From assembly GCA_002105175.1 (NCBI GenBank), contig MCGE01000014.1, positions 558,001-622,000 on the forward strand: DNA of 64,000 nucleotides, given 5' to 3'. Shown piece by piece: positions 11,890 to 21,955 of this stretch; within the stretch, counting starts at the first letter, position 1, and every line of letters begins with the position of its first letter. This stretch comes from Absidia repens. Lineage: Eukaryota; Mucoromycota; Mucoromycetes; Mucorales; Cunninghamellaceae. A model generated the notes under the pieces. It was not told the origin of the DNA. It saw nothing but the letters and a program-made list of their open reading frames with translations, and did not search any database. The position numbers were made by a program, and so were the translations under genes.

Positions 11890-12800
11890 CCCAGAAAATA
11901 CTTCAAATCCCGCACGCGTGATTTTTATTCTCTCATATTTTTTTCCCTCTCTTTCTTTTCTTCCTCTCCAATTTCTTTCATTCCCTCTTTGTTTTCTTCA
12001 CCATTCAACTTTTTTGGGGTTATGTTGGCCTTAGAATAGCGTCAGGTCTAGTTTAGAGGAAGTTTCAACTCAGGAATTACAAGATGCATGGATAAACCTT
12101 TTCATTTTGGATCTAGATTCTGAAGGCACCATTAGTTGGCTTTTTGGAACCTCCATTGGTTTAGTTTAGTGTTAGTTCACCGATAGCTTGTATCTATATC
12201 TGAATAAATTATGTCTATTTTTACATGCTTCAATGGAAAATGTCCCATTAGTTTCTATCGTGTCTTGTACTGTACTGTACAGCAGATGTCTTATTTTACT
12301 GCCATGACCCTATTTTGACTAGAATTGACCACTGTTATGCTTCAATAAAAGATATCCCATTATAGCCTTCTTTATGTCTTGTACAATATATTTGTTCTCT
12401 ATTTACAGTTGTCCTCTAGATCAGTGTTGGTTATTCTTCTAAACTCACATCAGTCTACGTCATGCTTCCTTCCATATCTCACTTTGTTATAGTGAGCGCT
12501 TCGTCTTTTAGTTCTAGTATCTACCATTACGCTCCAATAAAAATATACCATTTTTATTAATTATATAATTAATCACTATCTGATCCTTTATCTAGCAAGA
12601 AAGCCATTATTGTAGCTGTTTTGTGATTGTTCTATGAAACACCTGCTTTCTAGCTTACGTACTATACTTATTTTTCCCTTTGAGCTCCCGCAATTAGTTT
12701 GCGGTTCTAGGTCGCTTAATACGAAATGTGAGCCCTTCTCGCTCTACCATCCATATCAATCGACGAAGGCCGTGCCGCTAGTTTTGACTACACTAGATTG
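11890..12800 (+). repeat. Dispersed repeat family A, copy A2
   Basis: It has the same block order as A1: CTTCAAATCCCGCACGCGTG at the 5' end, a TTCTTTTCTTCCTC-type pyrimidine run, and the core with ATTACAAGATGCATGG and TTTTCATTTTGGATCTAG. The CACCATTAGTTGGC block, AATAAA-bearing blocks near 12202, 12345 and 12538, and ACACCTGCTTTCTAGC follow. It ends near GGTCGCTTAATACGAAATGTG and downstream sequence shared with A4. Scattered substitutions and short indels relative to A1 imply old, independent insertions. Confidence 0.8.
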
Positions 12801-13332
12801 AATAATCTATATGTAGTCAGTTCTATTTTTCTTTTCTTTTCAATGTATGATATAATAAAGAATAAACATCCTAACCTAAGCTAGCTGAATCCTTAGAAGC
12901 TTAATTTTTTTCCACATACACACACTAAAAGTAAGCTCGATGGTGATAAATGAGACGCTTCATCACAGCAGTTTGTCAAACTCCACCAACATGCAAATCA
13001 TCTTCGCTCTATAATCCTTGCCTAATTACCCATCCAGCACGATCATTCAACCTTCTCTGTCATTATTTATGACAATGATATATCAATATAGTCAAAGAAA
13101 ATCGTAATAAAGTGTATTGCTTTTTATTCATTTTTATTCATGTATATATAAAAAAAAATAGGGGACAGAATGGATGAATAAATAAATGTCTACAAAAAAG
13201 GGTAGGGGAAAATAATATAGTAGGTCGTGTTTCCTCCGTGACTAATGTGCTGGAGTGTCTGTTCGGGGAGGTGGAGGTGGAGGTGAAGAAGATAAAAAAA
13301 AGGCGGGGGCGGAAGCGCTGCACCTATACGAT
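12801..13332. other. 3' flank of the complex I gene
   Basis: AT-rich. TTTATT motifs at 13123-13139 are minus-strand AATAAA signals downstream of the stop codon at 13333, and probably serve as the 3' end of that transcript. No other gene is seen. Confidence 0.4.
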
Positions 13333-13908
13333 TTATGAGCTGGGGGATTTCTTGCGGTAGCCTTCAACGCGGTTTTCCTTGATAGCCTTGAGGTAAAGAT
13401 CGGCTAAGTCACGACAGCTAGCGTCTATAGTGAGGGATAAAACATTGTCAGTATTGAGTACGACATAAAGAAGAATAAAGCCACTGAGCCTATTGGTGCC
13501 TTCTGGTACCTCTCGATGCCTATTGTTGTCTGCAGTGCTACTTACAATGGTTGACACCCTCAGTTTTGTAGCATTCGTCTAATTTTTCCCTGATGATACG
13601 GGCTTCCATGGCTTTCACCCAATCATCACGGATCTTTTGATGACGAGCAGCGTAAACAGCTAGAGACATGTTGGTTAGTATTCAATATAATGACCTTTAT
13701 CGTCTAAATGTCTTGGTATCATAGTTCTTCTTCTTACCTTTGTGGTCTTTGCGATCCACTTGGTCTAAAGTTGGAACACTACAAAGACAGTTGCAGAGGT
13801 GAAAGTGAGTATACAGCCAAATATATTAAGAAATTTGGGCCAGTCTATCGTCACTTACCGTTCAAATTGTTGATGTTCAGGGTATTCCCAGTTAGCAGCA
13901 GAGGCCAT
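13333..13908 (-). CDS. NDUFB10: NADH:ubiquinone oxidoreductase 12 kDa-type subunit (NDUFB10/PDSW-like)
   Basis: Four exons (13908-13859, 13778-13738, 13659-13546, 13424-13333) give 98 residues. The C-terminal half carries the family pattern REKLDECYKTEGVNHY, then SCRDLADLYLKAIKENRV, with paired Cys residues that in the family are thought to form intermembrane-space disulfides. It is an accessory subunit of the membrane arm of mitochondrial complex I on its intermembrane-space side, and it is not catalytic. The length matches fungal homologues. There is no cleavable presequence, which is usual for this subunit. Four exons in under 600 bp is dense even for this window. The family assignment is strong; the symbol is the animal name for the orthologue. 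Confidence 0.85.
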
Positions 13909-14750
13909 TATGTATTGCAAAGATATAAGAGAGAGAGGGGGGTGGGGTAGGTTGAAGAAAAGTGAAAGAGAATTGGATAATAAACACAAAAATCCCGGCG
14001 GAGGAACAAAAAAAAAACAAAACAAAAAACACAGATACACCTTCACAGCGATTTTTGCTCGTGACGTCCAGGATTCGGAGATTGGACCCTGTAAAGGAAT
14101 CAATCAATACAGCACAGAACAGTAGAGTAAAAACAATTGCAAAAAAAATCAAAATTTTTCAAGTTTATTGACAAAGATTTCTAACAAAAAAAAACAAGTA
14201 CTATATAATCATATCTAATTTCCTAAACTCTATCATATGGTATCAGTCACAATGTAGACATCTAAAATATAAAGTATAATAAATAGTTAGTAATAAGCAT
14301 GCAAAAAGGAAACTTGATTGATAATCGTCAGCATAAAAAAGATTCAGATAAATTGCCTAGTATCGTCATTCATTTTCGCTCGATAATTCGAAATAAAGAA
14401 ATAACCACACTATCAAAGTAATGGGTACATTTTCCTTATATTCGTTTCGGGTGAAAAAGTGAAACAGTCAAGTTTCTTTCACGTTTACCAAAGAAGTCAT
14501 CAGCTTATTTTTGTAAGAGGAAAGGGAAGTGACAGGAGATGGATACTTACCATATTCTTCCAAGTTCAAATTGAAAAAAAAACAAAAAAGAAAAAGATCT
14601 GGCATGTATGAAAAAAAGGAGGCAAGGAAAAAGGCTTTGGGTCGACTCAAGTCACTGTAGTTAAAACCCCGATATATGTTAATTAATTTCAGGGAACTCT
14701 CACTTCACCTTACCAACTCTGAAGTATTCTTATAATAGCTGTTATTCATA

Positions 14751-14785
<35 letters not shown>

Positions 14786-15819
14786 GCTCAATTACTGCTT
14801 ATTTATTTATGCCTCCATCATGTCCATGTTTTAAAACCACTCACTTTTTTTTTTTGAGTCTAGTAGACGGAGCGCTGGGAAGGATGAGGAAGGGTTGTCA
14901 CAGAAATGCAAGATGCCATAAGCGGCAAACGATGCCCAGTATTGGTTTCTTACTTCTGTGCACGGATATATGGTCATAAGCCGGGGCGGTGTACGGTAGC
15001 TTGGCTCAGGGACCTCCTCGAGACCCTCCTTCATTAAAGGAATTGGCCCCTATTCACACATATGCCCTTTTTCTTTCTTTCTTCACACACATGTGCCATT
15101 AGGAGGCCCAATTATATGAAACCCACGAAATATTTTGAACGCTGAACAGCTTTTGTTACTACCAAGTGTTGATTTAACCATGTGTGTTACAGATATGCTC
15201 TAGACATTCTTTGGCCGAATCAAAGTGATACTTTTTTCCAGTATTGTGTCAACAAAGAAGGTGTTGAGCAGCGCAGTTTTTTTTTTTTTTATCATTAAAG
15301 CAGACGACGAGTAACAACGACATTTTTTCTTCTTTTGTATGGTCTTCAGAAGTCTTTATTTTCTTTGTGGAATCATAAAGCAAAAATAGTACCAGGGGTA
15401 CCATTCTGAGAGAAGGTGAAGGCGGGGTAAGTTTCTATGACTGAGAAGCGAAGGGGGTATGAACGCCAGAACCAGAACGTATCTGGAGAGGGATATTTTT
15501 CAATCACCTAAATATGCGATGTAATATAAACTAGTAAATACAGCTATTGAGGCGTTTAAAAAATTTTATTGTCAAATAAATATAACGTAAAGTAAACTAA
15601 GAAAGTCAGGCAGTTAACTGACAAGCGACAAACTATTTTACGGTGTGTAGCGAATTATTTGACATTGAAGAAAGAGTGCAAATACGCAGTGAGAGTTGCT
15701 TTCACGAAATGTAACAGCCATGTTAATGATATTTTGTGGTGCTTATTGCTGTAATAGAAGAAAAGCGAAATGAGAAAAACGGGGGTTCTTTTTTTGAAGC
15801 GATAAAAAATTCCCCAGAG
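13909..15819. other. Intergenic, A/T-tract rich
   Basis: The first 250 bases are the likely promoter of the complex I gene. A T-run of 30 lies at about 14752-14783. Between 14470 and 14700 the minus strand has a GT donor-like site and a short open stretch, but nothing recognisable. At 14850-15050 a GC-richer stretch containing GGAGCGCTGGG faintly resembles the S element described below. No gene could be supported. Confidence 0.4.
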
Positions 15820-16197
15820 CACCACAGAAAATATTTCAAATGGCGCCCACGTGTTTTTATTTCCTTCTTTTTTTTCCGGATCTTTTTCTTTTCTTTTTTT
15901 TTTTTTTCCCTCATCAATCAACTTCTTTGAGGTTATAATGTACTTAGATTAGAGTCAGAACTAGTTTAGAAGGGATTTCAGCTCAGGGAATACAAGATGC
16001 ATGAGAAAACCCTTTCATTTTGGATCTAAGATTTGGGGGCCCTTCATTTGGTGGGCCTTTTGGAGCCTCCATTAGTATAGTTTATGTTAGTTTACTCATA
16101 GTTTGTATCTACGTCTGAATAAAACATGCCTCTTTTTACTTGATTTAATGAAAAATGTCTCATTAGTCTCTCTCATGTCTTGTACTATACAATATAT

Positions 16198-16230
<33 letters not shown>

Positions 16231-16610
16231 GTTGGATCTCTATAATATTGTTAACCGTACTTCAGAAGTCCTAATTGTCTAACTCATGCTGCCCCCCTTT
16301 AGATCTCTTTTTACAATGACCCCCCCTATGCCCTTGGTTTAGTCTTGACTACTAATTATGCCTTAATAAAATATGTCCTTCTTAGTAGTCATCCTCTAAC
16401 CTAATAAATAGTAAAAATGCTTTTTTGCAGTTACTTTGCGAGTGTCATCTGTAATGTGGACATATTTCAGCTCGACAAATCATATTAAAGACTTAAACCG
16501 CGTCTTGAGTATAACCGCCACCTGATGAAATTTACTTCTGCTTTCTGGCTTACCCACTATAAGTCTAATTCCGTCTCATCAAAACCCACAGTTGCCCATT
16601 CCTTGACAAG
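15820..16610 (+). repeat. Dispersed repeat family A, copy A3
   Basis: Begins with CAGAAAATATTTCAAATGGC and the CGCCCACGTG block, then a T/C-rich run. The core (AATACAAGATGCATGAGAAA, TTTCATTTTGGATCTAAGAT) is followed by a diverged CACCATTAG block, then AATAAA blocks at about 16117 and 16364 and CTTTCTGGCTTACCCACTAT. A 29-base T-run interrupts it at 16201. Its 3' end grades into CTCATCAAAACCCACA, which matches the terminus of the S element, and is followed by a T-run of 42. Confidence 0.75.
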
Positions 16611-16617
16611 ATTAGAT

Positions 16618-16660
<43 letters not shown>
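16618..16660. repeat. Poly(T) run of about 42
   Basis: Homopolymer T tract immediately 3' of repeat copy A3. It could be an A-tail of an antisense insertion or a slippage product. Confidence 0.85.
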
Positions 16661-16664
<4 letters not shown>

Positions 16665-17231
16665 GTGTGGGAATGTTTATAATCCGGAAAAGCCTTATTT
16701 GGATTCAGGGAAGTACTGTATCCTCAGTTCCGCACCGAAGTGATGATTTGAGTCATCCAAGCTCTATGCCATCTAACATTACTTCCCCTATCATTGACCG
16801 TATCTGCTTTCACACATCTCAAAATATATCAAAATATTTCTATTCATGGTGTATCACACCGCCATGATAGTTTCTAACTTTCACCGATTTTAGGCATGAT
16901 CCTAGAAAGCTGATGGTTTTTTAAAATATGGCCACCTCAAAAAAACAATATATAAACATGATAATTCAGACCTTTGAGAACAAAACGTGTACATCAATTT
17001 GTTTTTATAGAAAAAGAAGTTATCAGCCTTCAAAACAGAGGACTTTGGCTGACAGGTCTAGGATTTGAAACGTATCGGATGTACTACAAAGGAAAATGAT
17101 ATGTGCATTTATTTTGTAAAACAGCGCGAAAACTGTAAAATATTATACCAAAAAACAAGGTAAAAAATTTTACCCCTGGAAACCAGGTCCTGTTTTTTGC
17201 TCGTTCCCGCTCCGATATCAAGCGTAGTTAT

Positions 17232-17386
17232 TAGATGTAGATGTAGATGTAGATGTAGATGTAGATGTAGATGTAGATGTAGATGTAGATGTAGATGTAG
17301 ATGTAGATGTAGATGTAGATGTAGATGTAGATGTAGATGTAGATGTAGATGTAGATGTAGATGTAGATGTAGATGTAGATGTAGAT
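17232..17386. repeat. (TAGATG)n hexanucleotide satellite
   Basis: About 25-26 essentially perfect copies of TAGATG (equivalently GATGTA or CATCTA), ending in TAGATTG. It sits in non-coding DNA between two A copies. Six divides by three, so it appears as an Arg-Cys repeat in one frame, but no gene context supports translation. Confidence 0.95.
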
Positions 17387-17639
17387 TGTAATACTTGCTA
17401 ACGAAGACTAGTTTATGTATTTTTATTTTTATTTATTATTTGAACAATAAAAAGTACCGTCCCTAGTTTTTTTTTGTTGTTGTACGCACAGACACACACG
17501 CACCCGTTTTTTTTTCTGCTTATAATAAGCCCATGTTTATATAATTGGTAAGACAATCAAACAATGAGAAAGAGTAATGATAGAAAAAGACCAGACAAAG
17601 TTTATTCAGTAGTAATTATAACAATGACAACCAATATTA

Positions 17640-17885
17640 AACTAAGTGAAGGCTAATCTAATAGTGGTCCCAAATTCTGAATCCAAGATGAAAGAGTTTC
17701 CCCATGCATCTCGTAATACCTGAGCTGAAAACCCTTCTAAACTAGTCCTGACACTATTCCTAGTTGAACATCATCTCAATGAGATCAATGAAATGGCGGT
17801 GACTTCGGAAAAAAAAAAGAAAAGAAAGGAAGGAGAAAAAAAAAAAAAAGAAGACTTTAAAAGGCATATTCAAACGGCGATTGAA
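17640..17885 (-). repeat. Dispersed repeat family A, partial reverse copy A6
   Basis: The reverse complement contains GTGTCAGGACTAGTTTAGAA, ATTACGAGATGCATGGGGAA and TTTCATCTTGGATTCAG, which are the core of family A. An A-rich run (the purine complement of the C/T-rich 5' run) sits at 17810-17850. Only the 5' and core blocks are present, so it is truncated relative to A1-A5. Confidence 0.75.
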
Positions 17886-18194
17886 GCCACATGGAAATTT
17901 TTGACATTTTAGGTGAGCCATATACTACATATGAATGATATAAACCATCAATTTACAAAACATAGAAAAAACAAATACTAACAAAATATTGTTCAAAAGT
18001 TCAATTAATTCAAGTAAAAATATGGTATAATTTTATTACAAATACAACAATAAGGTGAAGGTACTATAAATTAAAACTATTGCGGTGTATATTTGTAAGT
18101 GTAGGATTGTGCAAAAAAGTATATAACTAAGCAATGATAGGAGGAGGCAAAAAAAAAAAAAAAAAAAAAAAAAAAACAAGGATAAGATGTATAT

Positions 18195-18757
18195 TTAAGC
18201 GGAATATTCACCAGTTGTTCGTACAGTGTAGTCGGCCGGTTTCCCTTCGCAGTAAGAGTTCTGCGGATCGTGATTGCAGTAAACAGCGGCAGGAATACCC
18301 AAGCTGTCCAAATCCAAAATTGCCTTTTCTGTCCATTCCATTCGGTCCGCTGGTGTAAACGCATATTTGCCAAGTATGGAGCAGTAGTAGGCTTTCAAAA
18401 ACTTGATTTCGTTGATAAACTTCATCTCAAAAAAGCCATGTCGAAGAACCTATATTAAGGAAACGTTTAGTATCTCTCTTTTCATGTATCATTCTGCCAT
18501 AACTTATTACCAAATAGCCTTCTACGATTCGACCCGTCGATATATACGGAAAAGCTCGTGCCAGATACAAAGATGGTTCCGCAAATTCCCAGAGTTTGAC
18601 TTGTTGGAAAGCATTGTTGAGCCGTGCCACACCCCGATTAAATTGGTCATAGCTGTCCTGATTTCCCAATGTAATAAGATGTTCTTCATTATCTTCAACT
18701 AGTAAGTAAAATCCCATCACCGCAAAAATCAATCCATAGATCGGAAAAATGTTGGCT

Positions 18758-18803
<46 letters not shown>

Positions 18804-21800
18804 CAATGCGACATTAGTCATTGTCCCTTCCTTTTATTTGATTCACTTACGTGTAACAGTCAGAGAAGGCAAGAGTTCTAAAAACGGATTAATGTGTAAA
18901 TATGCTTCATCATAATTTTGCTTGCGGATGTAGTAGCAGATAAGAGTGCCATGTATTGCAATAGCGTTGTAATTTGTGCTGCTTTCAATATGAGATTCCA
19001 AATGGGACACCACGACCAAGCAATCTTCTAAATGATTTGTGACAATAGAATTCGCAAGACTGTAAACCCCTAGCCATATTTCTGCTTCATAATCACGATT
19101 GATGCGTGCCGTATCCGCCATCAGCTTCATCAAGTTCAAATCGTCAGGACAATCATCCAACACACCTTCGAATATACGCGTGGCCATCACCAATGATACT
19201 GCACGGTAAAAAGCCTGACAGTCAGTCACCACACCAAATGTTCTTGTGCTATCCACCGCAAGGTACGCCAATGACCGCGCATCGTGGAATTTTCCTGCCG
19301 CAAAGTACAAGAACGCACACACCGAGAGGGTATCTGCATGCCAGGTTTTTTTCATATTCTGCAACGCCTTTGACATGTAGTAAACACTATCGCTTCTTTT
19401 TTCATTAAGCCAGCACACAAGGGAATGTCGAGCCAGAAAGAGAGTATAATTGGGGCCTTCGTCTCGGAGACTTTCGCAAGCATTCAATCCAACCAAAGAA
19501 GTATACGCAAAGCTTCGTCCGTTCCCAGTATAAACATAAATGTTGGACAGTTGCCGCATGATATCCACCAGTCGCCTGTCCAGTTTTGGGTTCACCTTCC
19601 GCCGAGTCAAATTCCAGAGTAGATGCCAATGCCGGTGTTTGTATTGATCAAGCCAATTCAATGTAAAGTGCACAAAAAAGGAGAATCGACCCCTGGGCCA
19701 AGCTTTGTCCAGACAAGAAAGTGCCAAAAACAAGCACCGTTCCCCTTCGTTCAGTTCGGTTCGCATCGTAAAACAGACCCCCAGACGGTAATAGATATCA
19801 CTAAGATGTGTCCAGCCAAATTCAGGCACCATATCGTCGTTTTCCCTTAAAATCGTGATGATGCGTTCTAATTGCGACGTGGCTTCAGGAAAGAGATTGG
19901 AGCGCATATTGTAGGACGATAGTTCTTGCAAATAGTACAGTTGTTTGGAGATTTCGTCCGTTTGGAGATAGTGCCGAGTCACTTTTACCAGTAGTTGTGA
20001 TTGGTTTTCAGTATTCAGTAAGCCTTCATAGTATCGCGCCAAACACCGATGAAGAGAGATGCGGTGCTCATAGGAGATCAATTCGTAAATCGTTTTTGGA
20101 ATGGTATCATGAAGAAACGAATACTCCCCCGATGTTTCCTTGTCATTTCGGTTCAAGTTTTTGCTGCTGTCATCATTTCCATTGGCGTGGTTCAAAAAGT
20201 TGTAGGCATCGTATCGTTTGAGTAGCTGTTCCACAACTTTGAGATCTGATTGCTGATAGATTGTGTTGGAAGGTTGAATGGCCGCCCCAATTTCATAAAT
20301 CGAGAAATATTGATCCAAACAGCTGGAAATCTATTTGCATAAATGTATAAATTAATATGTTTGGTTTGATCGTCACTATATTGTGTATATTTACCGTTAG
20401 GAATTCCTGATAATTAGAATTAAGGCGGTCGAATTGCATTTTGATCACCCGGCTATAGTTGAAGTTTCCCAAAAAGTTTTCCAAATCAAATTGATTGCTT
20501 GTCGGTAGAAGCTCGCCATTGCGTACCGTTACATGATCAAAGTCTTTGAGAATGATAGCCATATTTCTAATAATAACCATAAATGAGTCAGTGAGAGATT
20601 TTCCTCTATGGGTATCATAAACATACGTTACATATAATGGGTTCCCAGATGTTCGTTCCTAATATATGTAAGAAACGGATTAGGCAATCGTATCATCACA
20701 ACAAAAAGTAAAAATAAAAATAAAAACCAAAAAAAAAGTAAAAATATAAAAAATAAAAACGGATGTATTTACCTGAACGACGCGCACAATAGATGGATTG
20801 ACTTGTTCGACATCAGCACCACAGTTTTGGAGGATGATTTTGTCAATATCGGAAGCGCCAAGTCCATTGAGGGTAATCTGATTTGTCGTTCCAGTTTCAC
20901 AGAATTCATTGATAAATTCGACGTCAGTGCTTTTGACTAAACGGGTCGCCACTAGCATCATCACGTTTTGGCAATCTTCATGAATGTGTCTAAGCATAGA
21001 GAGAGAAGGTGCGTCTGCCCCTAATATACGAAATAAATTTAAGAAGAAAATTGAGTACAAGATTTCATGATTTTTTTTTTTCAAGTATACTTACATTGCA
21101 TATCATCACATATTATAAAGACCATCACAAATTGAGATAGGTAACGGATCATTCGCCCAATGACGCCAATGAGAAGAATATCTCTGGCACGCCCATCAAT
21201 ATGTCTAGTATGTCGATTATTTTTCACATCACCAAGGTCAATTGACAAGTCACGAAACAAAGGTAGTAAAGAAGTATTTTCCCCACATTTATGCAAACAT
21301 CGGAGAATCAAATCCACCATGTCATTGTTTTCTTCCATCAATTCCTGGACATGTTTCTGTTCCACGTGTTCAGTCTGATGTACTTGTTTTTGATGTTGTA
21401 AAGGTGTGGTGACGGGTGATGATCTGCCTGAGAAGCTTCCAGATGAGTTGACAGAGTCCATAGGCTGAACATTATATTCACTAGGTGCTTCAAGGTGAGG
21501 TGATAATTCATGAATGCTGCTGTCCAAATCGTTCAATGACCTATGTTTCTTGGATACAGATGATGAGCTACCCGTTTCTTTCGAATTTTGTTGCACTGAT
21601 AACATTGATGGGCCTTCAAGCGTCGAGCTGGTATCCTTTGTTGTAAGCTTGCCATGTCGTGTAGCCAATTTGACGGGTACTTTGTCAGTGTCGATAAGCT
21701 CGAAGAGAGAGATCACAAGGCTTCTGATTGTGTAGTATTTGGTGCTTTTTTCCACTAAGGATATATATATGAATACCGTCCCCCCCCGTTTCAAGGTCAG

Positions 21801-21912
21801 TAACATAATGAATCAATTGTATTCCATGTATATATATTTGTACCTTCTGTAGATGCTGTCCAACTATTGTTCAAAAATAAGACAAACACATTTCATTACA
21901 AATGCTTGACCC

Positions 21913-21955
<43 letters not shown>

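Noticed and set aside
17232..17386. CRISPR-like or telomeric array
   Set aside because: Units are contiguous with no spacers, and the unit is not TTAGGG; it is a simple satellite in a eukaryotic genome.
17197..17391. Arg-Cys repeat open frame
   Set aside because: Produced by the TAGATG hexamer read on the plus strand; no gene context.
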